Shown here piece by piece: positions 1 through 7,055 of a DNA stretch of 64,000 bases (the stretch's first letter is position 1; every line of letters starts with the position of its first letter). A model generated the notes under the pieces. That model made no database searches and had not been told where the DNA came from. It saw nothing but the letters and a program-made list of their open reading frames with translations. Source of the DNA: Arcticibacter svalbardensis MN12-7 (lineage in GTDB: Bacteria > Bacteroidota > Bacteroidia > Sphingobacteriales > Sphingobacteriaceae); the NCBI RefSeq assembly GCF_000403135.1, contig NZ_AQPN01000100.1, positions 36,898 through 100,897 of the forward strand, given 5' to 3'. The position numbers were made by a program, and so were the translations under genes.

Positions 1-839
1 AGAAATTCCGATATAGGTGATGCCAACTGTTGCTTAATGGCCATCTGTCTTCCCAACTCCGAAAAATTCTCATTTTCATCATTGAACCTTTTGGTGATAA
101 AAGGCGTGGCATTAAATGCTTTTATGATTTTTACTCCCGTTAGCGCTTCTTCCAGGTTACTGACCATCACCCCAAAGGACGACTGCGAATTGGAAGCCAC
201 ATTCTTTAAACTCTTTACCAGTTTAGCTATAAATATGGCCGAAATAGGAATAAATAGGATGGATATGAATGATAGTTTAGGCGATATAGCAAAAAGTGCG
301 ACCAGGTAGGCAATAAGCTGAAAGGGCTCGCGAAATACCACCTGCAGTGTGCCGGTAACGGTAAACTGAACCACCTGCACATCATTGGTAATCTTCGATA
401 TGATATCTCCTTTGCGTTCATTATTGAAAAAGCCAAGATGCATGTTCATTACACTCTCAAAAACAGTTCTCCGGATGTTAAGAAGGGTATGGATCCTTAA
501 ATTCTCCATGATGCGCTGAGAGGTATACTTAAAGAGGTTGCTCAATAAAACAGAAATCAATATAATGCCGCAGATATACTGTAAAGCGCCATAAGTTCCA
601 AAGGCTTTATTGAATTCCTGTGAGTAATAATTAAAATTACCCATCATGTTAAAAGCACTTTCTGGTTTTACGTAAACAGTGCCCTTTGCAGAAGTATTAA
701 ACAGGAATGTAAGTAATGGAACAATCAAAGCCATATTCAATGTATTAAATACGACCGCTAGCAGTGTGGTTACAATATACGGAATTGCAAATTTTTCAAT
801 AGGTTTTGCAAATAATAGTAATCGGAAATATGTCTTCAT
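1..839 (-). CDS. MsbA-type ABC exporter, N-terminal part (runs off the window)
   Basis: The minus-strand frame is open from an ATG at 839 to the window edge, giving about 279 residues with no stop. It starts with a basic stretch and hydrophobic segments (residues about 15-45 and 85-105), then shows the cytoplasmic-loop pattern of type IV ABC exporter membrane domains: an FF-N-E-R-K-G-D-I-I-S-K-I-T-N-D-V motif near residue 145. No nucleotide-binding domain is in view; it should lie beyond position 1. Members of this family flip lipid A, lipid-linked sugars or export drugs. With glycosyltransferases next door, a role in moving a glycolipid is plausible but only inferred. The start is well placed: a TAnnTTTG-like -7 element lies just upstream at 856-863. 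Confidence 0.85.
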   Translation of the reverse strand, partial: MKTYFRLLLFAKPIEKFAIPYIVTTLLAVVFNTLNMALIVPLLTFLFNTSAKGTVYVKPESAFNMMGNFNYYSQEFNKAFGTYGALQYICGIILISVLLSNLFKYTSQRIMENLRIHTLLNIRRTVFESVMNMHLGFFNNERKGDIISKITNDVQVVQFTVTGTLQVVFREPFQLIAYLVALFAISPKLSFISILFIPISAIFIAKLVKSLKNVASNSQSSFGVMVSNLEEALTGVKIIKAFNATPFITKRFNDENENFSELGRQMAIKQQLASPISEF

Positions 840-855
840 TTATTAAATCAATCTG

Positions 856-863
856 CAAAAGTA
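856..863 (-). promoter_or_regulatory. Candidate -7 element for the ABC exporter
   Basis: On the minus strand this reads TACTTTTG, an exact fit to the Bacteroidota -7 consensus TAnnTTTG, 17 bases before the start codon at 839. No matching TTTG -33 element was found at the usual spacing, so the call rests on one half of the promoter. Confidence 0.4.
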
Positions 864-929
864 TTAAAAAGGACTGGATTGAGCTCTAATTATCATGTAA
901 TAAGGAATATTACCTCGATCGTAAAACTA

Positions 930-937
930 TATATTTG
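930..937 (+). promoter_or_regulatory. Candidate -7 element for the glycosyltransferase at 960
   Basis: TATATTTG fits TAnnTTTG and lies 22 bases before the ATG at 960. No TTTG is seen about 19 bases upstream, so this is a half-supported promoter. Confidence 0.35.
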
Positions 938-959
938 CGGAGCTCAGACTTTATAGTAT

Positions 960-1835
960 ATGCTGCCCTTAAAAAGCTATCCCAAAATATCAATTATTAC
1001 TCCCTCTTTCAACCAGGGAAAGTACTTGGAAGAAACTATTCTTTCTGTAATTTGTCAGCATTACCCCAATCTGGAGTATATAATTATTGATGGAGGAAGT
1101 ACTGATAACTCAATAGAGATTATAAAGAAATATGAAAAGCACCTTTCATACTGGGTAACTGAGCCGGATGAAGGTTTGTATAATGCCTTACAAAAGGGTT
1201 TTGAACGTTCAACGGGAGATATCATGGCCTGGATTAATTCGGATGATATGTACCATCGGAAATGTTTATTTACCGTTTCGGCAATATTTAACTCCTTTCC
1301 AGAGCTGAAATGGTTAACCGGGTACAATACGTTCTTTAACGAAGAAGGACAAGTATTTACGTACGATAATGAACCTTATCAGCAACGCTGGTCAAAATGG
1401 CGAATGTACGCGCTGAAAGGAAAGTTTATTCAGCAGGAATCAGTGTTTTGGAAGAGAACTTTATGGGAAAAAGCAGGTGCAAAAATTAATGTTCAATATA
1501 CCTTAGCGGCAGACCTTGATCTTTGGATGCGTTTTTTTAGACATGAACGCTTATATAGTTGCGCTTTTATGTTGGCTGGCTTCCGTTTCAGACGCGAAAA
1601 TCAAAAGAGTAACCAGCAAAGAGGTGAATATATGGAGCAGGTTGAGCAGATTGTTGGAAGAGAAAAGGACATAAATAAAGATGCCCTGAATTCATTTATG
1701 CGTCAGCTGATGATTATAATGTTGCGCATTGTTCCTTTTGGAAAATTCAATGAGCGGCTTGCTTACAAAGTATTACAATTGCCTCGGAAAATTGTATTTT
1801 CTTTGGAAAAAGGATTTATTCTAAGTAAAAGATAA
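960..1835 (+). CDS. Family-2 glycosyltransferase
   Basis: A 291-residue GT-A glycosyltransferase. The N-terminal strand SIITPSFNQG, the D-G-G-S-T-D motif at 44-49 and the metal-binding N-S-D-D at 93-96 are the hallmarks of the family that transfers a sugar from a nucleotide donor. A QQESVFW motif follows near residue 160, as in colanic-acid/WcaA-like enzymes. No membrane segment is obvious; it should act on the cytoplasmic face of the inner membrane. It runs toward the minus-strand gene at 1844 with only 8 bases between the two stops. The acceptor and donor cannot be told from sequence. Confidence 0.9.
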   Translation: MLPLKSYPKISIITPSFNQGKYLEETILSVICQHYPNLEYIIIDGGSTDNSIEIIKKYEKHLSYWVTEPDEGLYNALQKGFERSTGDIMAWINSDDMYHRKCLFTVSAIFNSFPELKWLTGYNTFFNEEGQVFTYDNEPYQQRWSKWRMYALKGKFIQQESVFWKRTLWEKAGAKINVQYTLAADLDLWMRFFRHERLYSCAFMLAGFRFRRENQKSNQQRGEYMEQVEQIVGREKDINKDALNSFMRQLMIIMLRIVPFGKFNERLAYKVLQLPRKIVFSLEKGFILSKR

Positions 1836-1843
1836 TATGTTTT

Positions 1844-2527
1844 TTAAAAAGATTCTTTAAGTCTCTTGAAAAGGAACCGTAGCCAAATCATTATCCCATA
1901 GTTCTCTAAAATCAAGGATGATTTCCTTTTTTCAAATAGGGCATCTTTCTTCACTGATGAGATGCCAGTATGGTTGAATATGGCTACCATATGGTCTTTG
2001 AATTCAAAATCAAATAACTTGTCCTTCCAACACCACATATTGAGAACCTGATCAGCGGAAATAGAATAATCATCCGGAAAAGTATATTTTTTAAACACAG
2101 AAGAAGGGTAGATCATTGCCTGATGGCATATCCCTGTCTTAGCGTGAAGATAATCGGATAAACGTCCGAGATATTTCATGCTATCTTTTAAAACACTTCC
2201 ATAGTAGATAGTAGACTGGCTTTTCAATTCTTCAGCTAAATCAGAAAAGCCTTGCAGTAATTCATCGTCAGCACCCAGAAAATAAACCCATTCACCTGAA
2301 ACATGATCGAGTGCTTTATTCATAGCATCATAAACACCATAATCTTTTTCACTCTTCCAGTAGGCTATTGAAGGGTGATTAGCTTTCAATATATCTACCG
2401 TACCGTCGGTACTTCCTCCATCAATAACGATAATTTCCAAATCGGAATAGTGCTGGTTATAGATGCTGTCTAGGCATTTCTGCAATATTGTTGCTACATT
2501 TAAAGTGACAATAACAATAGAAATCAT
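1844..2527 (-). CDS. Family-2 glycosyltransferase (WcaA-like)
   Basis: A 227-residue GT-A enzyme, short for the family, starting right at the nucleotide-binding strand (MISIVIVTLN). It has D-G-G-S-T-D-G-T at 36-43, a K-D-Y-G-V-Y-D-A-M-N-K-A block near 61-72 and the metal-binding G-A-D-D-E at 85-89. It is the last gene of a three-gene minus-strand run (4155 to 1844); its start lies one base after the end of the preceding gene, so the genes are surely co-transcribed. It belongs to the same subtype as the enzyme at 38860-39624 in the polysaccharide island, which shares the G-I-Y-D-A-M-N-K-G block. Substrate unknown. Confidence 0.88.
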   Translation of the reverse strand: MISIVIVTLNVATILQKCLDSIYNQHYSDLEIIVIDGGSTDGTVDILKANHPSIAYWKSEKDYGVYDAMNKALDHVSGEWVYFLGADDELLQGFSDLAEELKSQSTIYYGSVLKDSMKYLGRLSDYLHAKTGICHQAMIYPSSVFKKYTFPDDYSISADQVLNMWCWKDKLFDFEFKDHMVAIFNHTGISSVKKDALFEKRKSSLILENYGIMIWLRFLFKRLKESF

Positions 2528-2528
2528 G

Positions 2529-3362
2529 TTAAATGCTCATCTGAGGCTGAGGTGCGAATTGATAATATTGACTGATTCCACGACTGCAATACGTAATCTT
2601 ATCCTTGATCGCATGTGCCAGCCGGTGTTCATTTTCATGATTGCGCACTAAACAATGGTTCCCATGATACATGTGGAAAACAACGCCTCCAAACTTAATC
2701 GCCCGTTTTTTAATCCCCGAATTGATCAATCGCACCGCAATTTCATTGTCTTCCTTACCCCAACCACAAAAATCTTCATTATATCCGTTCACTTTTATCA
2801 GGTCGCTTTTCCAAAAAGCCATGTTGCATCCCCGCAGATATAGGTTATCACCTTGTTTATAACGGTCCGCAAAATAGTCCCTCAAAAATTTAATCCGCAT
2901 TCGGTTCGTATGGTTCTTTAACCCCGGCAAAAGAAGGCCTGTCTGAGTTTGATTATTTTTCATCACTACTTCCGTGCGCGACTTGTCCATCAAAACACGA
3001 CTCCCCGTAATAAATGCTCCCTTTTGACTTAGTTCTATATGATCTTTAATAAAGTGCTTGTGCAAGGTAAGGTCTCCGTCAATCTGGATAATATACTCAT
3101 GTTGAGCCTGAGCAATGGCTTTATTCCTAATTTTTGCCAATTGGAACCCTTCATCTTCCTGCCACACATACCGAAGCGGTACAGGAAAATCCTTGATATA
3201 TTTTTCAACTAATGCAAGAGTTTCCCATGTCGATCCATCGTCCGCAATGATTACCTCATCGGGCATAATAGATTGTTTGCTCACACTCAATAAGCATAAG
3301 CTCAGCGCCTCAGGCCAATTGTATGTTGAAATAATTAAAGATGTTTTTATGTTATTAGCCAT
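2529..3362 (-). CDS. Glycosyltransferase, GT2 with C-terminal galactosyltransferase-like domain
   Basis: About 277 residues from the ATG at 3362. It has the GT-A fold signature L-I-I-S-T-Y-N-W-P near the N-terminus, D-D-G-S at 41-44 and D-G-D at 95-97, then a C-terminal G-C-N-M-A-F-W-K-S-D-L and G-W-G-K-E-D-N-E block of the Glyco_transf_7C / chondroitin-polymerase type that binds the donor sugar. A GTG at 3389 would extend it by nine residues into the previous gene, but the ATG lies neatly 4 bases after that gene's stop and the extension adds nothing conserved. It is a close paralogue of its upstream neighbour, so the pair arose by tandem duplication. Likely works in cell-surface glycan synthesis. 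Confidence 0.88.
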   Translation of the reverse strand: MANNIKTSLIISTYNWPEALSLCLLSVSKQSIMPDEVIIADDGSTWETLALVEKYIKDFPVPLRYVWQEDEGFQLAKIRNKAIAQAQHEYIIQIDGDLTLHKHFIKDHIELSQKGAFITGSRVLMDKSRTEVVMKNNQTQTGLLLPGLKNHTNRMRIKFLRDYFADRYKQGDNLYLRGCNMAFWKSDLIKVNGYNEDFCGWGKEDNEIAVRLINSGIKKRAIKFGGVVFHMYHGNHCLVRNHENEHRLAHAIKDKITYCSRGISQYYQFAPQPQMSI

Positions 3363-3366
3363 ATAA

Positions 3367-4155
3367 TCAATTGTTATACCCTTGAACACAAGTTTTTAAC
3401 TTATTATTTACTGTGTTTTTTACCAAATCTGCATGTGCAGGTTCGTTTTTTCGGGATGCTACTGCGTGATATAAATGAAATTGAACGGCACACAGCTTTA
3501 CTATCTTTTTAATAATGTGATTATTGATAAACCGGGCAGCTAGCTCTTCGTCTTCATGTCCCCAACCCTTTAACTGGTTGTCGTATCCGTTTACCCGGAT
3601 GAAATCCGATTTCCAGAACGCTAAATTACTGCCTCTAACACTTCGTGATGACCAGACTTTTCGAATCCCCAATTGCCTGAGCATGGGAATATGAAATGCA
3701 TTTATCCGGTGTTGTACTCCTTTTGAAAAAAAATGTAGTCTGATATCTCCTGTTTTCAGCACTTCGATTGTTTTTGTGTGTGTCAGCATTGCTCTTGTAC
3801 CCCTTACAAAGGCGCCTTCCTCTCTCACCAATAGATGATCTTTTATAAAATCAGGATGAAGAATTACATCCCCATCAATTTGTACTACATAAGTAAACGA
3901 ACTTTCCCTGATCGTTTTGTTTAATATTTCGGCCTTTCTAAAGCCTTCATCCTGTTGCCAGACATGGATCAATGGAACCGGAAAAATGGACTTAAAATAG
4001 TCGATCACCTTTTTCGTTTCCTCCCCCGATCCGTCATCTGCAATCAGTACCTCATCAGGTAGTTGTTTTTGATTCAATATACTTAATAAGCATATCTCTA
4101 GTGCTTTAGGCCAGTTATATGTCGATATTATTAAGGATACTGAAGATTTTTGCAT
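3367..4155 (-). CDS. Glycosyltransferase, GT2 with C-terminal galactosyltransferase-like domain (paralogue)
   Basis: 262 residues. It shares the layout of the next gene: L-I-I-S-T-Y-N-W-P near the N-terminus, D-D-G-S at 40-43, V-W-Q-Q-D-E-G-F near 66-72, D-G-D at 94-96, and a C-terminal block with G-S-N-L-A-F-W-K-S-D-F and G-W-G-H-E-D-E-E. These are family features for transfer of galactose or N-acetylgalactosamine-like sugars, but the actual sugar is not readable. It is the first gene of the minus-strand run; the long AT-rich spacer at 4156-4827 must carry its promoter, though I found no clear -7 element on that strand. Confidence 0.88.
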   Translation of the reverse strand: MQKSSVSLIISTYNWPKALEICLLSILNQKQLPDEVLIADDGSGEETKKVIDYFKSIFPVPLIHVWQQDEGFRKAEILNKTIRESSFTYVVQIDGDVILHPDFIKDHLLVREEGAFVRGTRAMLTHTKTIEVLKTGDIRLHFFSKGVQHRINAFHIPMLRQLGIRKVWSSRSVRGSNLAFWKSDFIRVNGYDNQLKGWGHEDEELAARFINNHIIKKIVKLCAVQFHLYHAVASRKNEPAHADLVKNTVNNKLKTCVQGYNN

Positions 4156-4827
4156 GCATTCGTATTGAAAATGTTACCTAACTTACGCATTCAAATGATA
4201 TAACGCTACATATATATTATATTAATAGTTTAAAAATTATATGTTCGATGTTATGATAAAGCAATTTCACTTGCTGTCTTTTTGTATTACGTAGAGATAA
4301 TAGAAAAGGATACTTGTGCTGAACAATTAATTTTTTACTTATGAATCTTTCCATAAAGTTCATATTCCTTATTTATCTTTTGACCTGTTTTTAGGTCGTT
4401 ATTCCCTTTTAATCGGCAATCATTCGGGTAATTGCTAATTTGTTATACAATTTGTATAAAATAATATACTACAGTGTGTAGCGAAATGGCATGTAAAGTT
4501 TAAATTAAATCGCTACGATTAATGAATTGTCTTTTTAATGGCACAAACTAAAAAAAATGAGTTTTAATAAAAGAAAAATTATTTCTTTTGTATGTATTTA
4601 ATTATCAAGGCTCTATTAAACATCAAATACAGCCGATTTGTTAAATATGGGTGTTTCGATTTAAATCGGACCGTTATTTTCAAATATTAATAAAACCTTT
4701 TACTACACTTGATGTTTATTTTTGAAAATTGGTATAATGTTTGATTATTTGTGAATGTCAAACTTATATTTACTTTTGTCAAAATTATTACAATTAAAAA
4801 TTTGTTTAACCTTAAAACAAACTAGAA
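4156..4827. other. AT-rich spacer between divergent genes
   Basis: 672 bases with no convincing gene. It holds the ompA-family promoter at its right end. Two inverted repeats stand out: a 17-base palindrome TTATACAATTTGTATAA at 4443-4459, and arms GTAGCGA / TCGCTAC at 4478-4484 and 4510-4516. A short GACCT / AGGTC hairpin lies at 4382-4397. Open frames here are under 20 codons apart from noise. The length suggests complex regulation of either the glycosyltransferase run or the porin. Confidence 0.5.
4748..4778 (+). promoter_or_regulatory. Promoter of the OmpA-family gene
   Basis: TTTG at 4748-4751 and TACTTTTG at 4771-4778 are separated by 19 bases, an exact fit to the Bacteroidota -33/-7 promoter (TTTG, about 19 bases, TAnnTTTG). 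Transcription should start near 4784, leaving a leader of about 45 bases before the ATG at 4828. Confidence 0.8.
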
Positions 4828-6111
4828 ATGAATTATTCTACAATTAAGAAGGTTGTTGCTGGATCTTTGTTCTCGATGGCTGCATTAGCTGCATCAGCAC
4901 AGGACTCAACTTCTACAACAACTTCAACAACTTCTGCTACAGTGTTTGGCGGAAGATCTCAGTACAGAACCTGGTCAATCGGTATCAATGGCGGTGTTTT
5001 ATCTCCAGTGATCCCTTTTGGAACCAATGATTACAATGATTGGGACGCTAACTTCGGTTACGGTCTATTCATTAAGAAACAACTTGCTCCTTCTTTCGCT
5101 TTGAAATTAGACGGACATGCAGGTAAAGTATCAGGAGCATTTGATGCTAATGATGGAAGATCAGGAACAGCTACTGGTTTACGTCAAGACTTCGAAACTG
5201 ATATCAACTATGCAGTATCTTTAAAAGGTGTTGTTAATGTTGGAACTGTTTCTTTCTTAAGCAGACAAAAAAATGTTGACTTTTTCGTACAGGCTGGTGC
5301 TGGTTTAACTGGTTACACTCCTGATGATGATGGCGACAGAACTGAATTATTTATTCCGGTTGGTGTTGGTATGAACTTCAGATTAGGTGAAGTTGTAGCT
5401 TTCAACTTAGGTTACGATGCTAACTTCTTAGATGCTGATAACTTAGACAGAACTTGGGCTAACGGTGCATCCAACAAAGACAAATGGTCTTACGGATATG
5501 CTGGTCTTGAATTTACTTTAGGTAGCAAATCAAAACCAAGTCTACAATGGTCTAACCCAGTAGCTTTAATGTATGATGAATTAAAAGATCCTACATTACG
5601 TCAGGAAGTTGAAGCTTTAAAGACTCGCGTAAGCACTTTAGAGAATACTGTTAATCAACTTGCTGCTGATGCTGATGGTGATGGTGTATCTGATCGTTTT
5701 GACAAATGCCCAGGAACTCCTGCAGGTACTGTAGTTGATGGTTCAGGTTGTCCAATTGTATTCCCTGCTGCTGATTCTTCTGCTGCTGGTCAATACGGAA
5801 CAATCCAATTCGAATTCGATAGCTCAGTATTAAAGACTTCTTCTTACCCTACATTGGATAAGGTGTCTTCAGACTTAAGAGCTAATTCAACTACTGTATT
5901 AGACTTACAAGGTCATGCATCTGCTGAAGGAACTGAAGAGTACAACATGAGTCTTTCTAGAGATAGGGCTAACTCAGTTAAAACTTACTTAGTAAACTCA
6001 GGAGTTGACGCTAACCGTGTAACTGTTGAAGCATTCGGAGAAAGCAAACCTATCGCTTCTAATACTACAGAAGAAGGTCGTATGCAAAACCGTCGTGTTG
6101 AGATCAAGTAA
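4828..6111 (+). CDS. OmpA-family outer-membrane beta-barrel porin
   Basis: 427 residues. A signal peptide (residues 1-24, ending A-S-A before Q25) is followed by a Thr/Ser-rich linker, a glycine- and aromatic-rich beta-barrel region (about 45-235), a short coiled segment with E-A-L-K-T-R-V-S-T-L-E, a thrombospondin type-3-like calcium repeat (D-A-D-G-D-G-V-S-D near 282-290, with C-P-G-T-P), and a C-terminal OmpA peptidoglycan-binding domain (about 325-427; G-H-A-S-A-E-G-T, S-R-D-R-A, N-R-R-V-E). It anchors the outer membrane to peptidoglycan and is usually very abundant; the near-consensus promoter, uniform codon choice and strong terminator agree. Single-gene unit. Confidence 0.95.
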   Translation: MNYSTIKKVVAGSLFSMAALAASAQDSTSTTTSTTSATVFGGRSQYRTWSIGINGGVLSPVIPFGTNDYNDWDANFGYGLFIKKQLAPSFALKLDGHAGKVSGAFDANDGRSGTATGLRQDFETDINYAVSLKGVVNVGTVSFLSRQKNVDFFVQAGAGLTGYTPDDDGDRTELFIPVGVGMNFRLGEVVAFNLGYDANFLDADNLDRTWANGASNKDKWSYGYAGLEFTLGSKSKPSLQWSNPVALMYDELKDPTLRQEVEALKTRVSTLENTVNQLAADADGDGVSDRFDKCPGTPAGTVVDGSGCPIVFPAADSSAAGQYGTIQFEFDSSVLKTSSYPTLDKVSSDLRANSTTVLDLQGHASAEGTEEYNMSLSRDRANSVKTYLVNSGVDANRVTVEAFGESKPIASNTTEEGRMQNRRVEIK

Positions 6112-6143
6112 TTTGATAATATAGTATATAAGCATATTATCTG

Positions 6144-6172
6144 AAAAGGGCCCCAAAAGGGCCCTTTTTTTT
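6144..6172 (+). terminator. Rho-independent terminator after the OmpA-family gene
   Basis: Stem AAAAGGGCCC / GGGCCCTTTT with a 5-base loop, running into eight T residues. It lies 33 bases after the stop and is the cleanest terminator in the window. Confidence 0.92.
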
Positions 6173-6180
6173 GTCTAAAA

Positions 6181-6335
6181 ACTAGCTATTTTAGGACGAG
6201 ATACTAGCTATATCAGGACGAGCTACTCCTGATTTTGCTCTTAATTTTTCCGCAGCTTCTGCCCACCTCCTCCGCACCTTCTCCGCACCTTGTCCGCTCG
6301 CCAAGCGAGTAAGCTGCGTCTCAGGTCAAAATTAA
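6181..6335. repeat. Nest of direct and inverted repeats in a noncoding stretch
   Basis: Between the terminator and the next gene (6173-6475, about 300 bases without a gene). A 20-base unit beginning ACTAGCTAT is repeated at 6181-6200 and 6203-6222 with two mismatches. ATCAGGA / TCCTGAT forms a hairpin at 6212-6233. TCCGCACCTT occurs twice at 6271-6280 and 6282-6291. The outer arms TTAATTTT (6241-6248) with AAAATTAA (6328-6335) enclose CGCAGCTT (6251-6258) with AAGCTGCG (6311-6318), and CTCG-CCAAG-CGAG sits inside. The whole block could fold as one long hairpin in RNA or DNA. Confidence 0.6.
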
Positions 6336-6475
6336 ATCCCTTTCAGTTACCTTCTTTCCAGAACTTTCTTCCTGCCTGATTCTAACTTATTTTTGTTGTT
6401 TGTAAACCATTTCGTAAATTGGATCTGTAAGCGCTTTTCATACCAACCTTTGTTAAATTTTAGTAAGTTTGTTTT

Positions 6476-6613
6476 ATGTATTTCTTTAGAAAAAAAGATT
6501 CAGACCGCCCGCAAAGCATTAACCTGAAGGTGATGCATATCATCAATACAATAGCTATTCTTATGTTCCTTTTCGGGATCATTTACAAAATAATTGATTG
6601 GTATTTTCTATAA
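6476..6613 (+). CDS. Small inner-membrane protein (45 residues)
   Basis: An ATG at 6476 opens a 45-codon frame ending in TAA at 6611-6613, two bases before the ridA start. The protein begins with a basic patch (Y-F-F-R-K-K-D) and carries one clear membrane helix (about residues 20-40) rich in Ile, Leu and Phe. From memory it resembles a family of tiny one-helix proteins common in Bacteroidota (DUF6728-like), which I cannot confirm here. A TAAGTTTG -7-like element at 6464-6471 is so close that the transcript would start almost at the ATG. Likely co-transcribed with ridA and recG. Function unknown. Confidence 0.6.
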   Translation: MYFFRKKDSDRPQSINLKVMHIINTIAILMFLFGIIYKIIDWYFL

Positions 6614-6615
6614 TC

Positions 6616-6993
6616 ATGAAGCAAATAATTAAAACAGAACGCGCACCAGCTCCTATCGGTCCCTACAACCAGGCTATTTTAGCCAATGGGGTATTATATG
6701 TATCCGGTCAGATTGCCATAAACCCCGACACCAACGAACTCGTTACCTCTTCAGTGGAACTGGAAACGCAACAGGTGATGTCCAATTTAGATGCGATTCT
6801 GAATGAAGCAGGATATAGCTTTTCCGATGTGGTAAAAACGACTATCTTTTTAACCGATATGAGTCTATTCTCAGTGGTGAATACCATTTATGGCGCCTAT
6901 TTTACAACCGACTTTCCAGCACGTGAAACCGTTGGGGTAGCTGGATTGCCAAAAGGGGTTCGTGTAGAAATTTCTGTTCTTGCCACTAAATAA
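6616..6993 (+). CDS. ridA: RidA family enamine/imine deaminase
   Basis: 125 residues from the ATG at 6616; a TTG six codons upstream is open but lies inside the preceding small gene, so it is rejected. The family pattern is complete: A-P-A-P-I-G-P-Y-N-Q near 10-19, V-S-G-Q-I near 29-33 and a C-terminal G-V-R-V-E-I-S-V-L-A with the arginine that binds the substrate carboxylate. RidA hydrolyses reactive 2-aminoacrylate and similar enamines released by PLP enzymes, protecting them from damage; it works as a cytosolic trimer. It precedes recG by 62 bases on the same strand. Confidence 0.95.
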   Translation: MKQIIKTERAPAPIGPYNQAILANGVLYVSGQIAINPDTNELVTSSVELETQQVMSNLDAILNEAGYSFSDVVKTTIFLTDMSLFSVVNTIYGAYFTTDFPARETVGVAGLPKGVRVEISVLATK

Positions 6994-7055
6994 TCACATT
7001 CCCAAATAATCAGATCATTCCGTACCTGAAACCGTTTAATCGCCTTTTATAAGAT

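Noticed and set aside
3363..3389. Upstream GTG start for the glycosyltransferase at 2529-3362
   Set aside because: It overlaps the preceding gene and adds only non-conserved residues; the ATG at 3362 is better placed.
6241..6300. Short CRISPR-like repeats (TCCGCACCTT)
   Set aside because: Units are 10-11 bases, adjacent without spacers, and only two are intact; this is not a CRISPR array.
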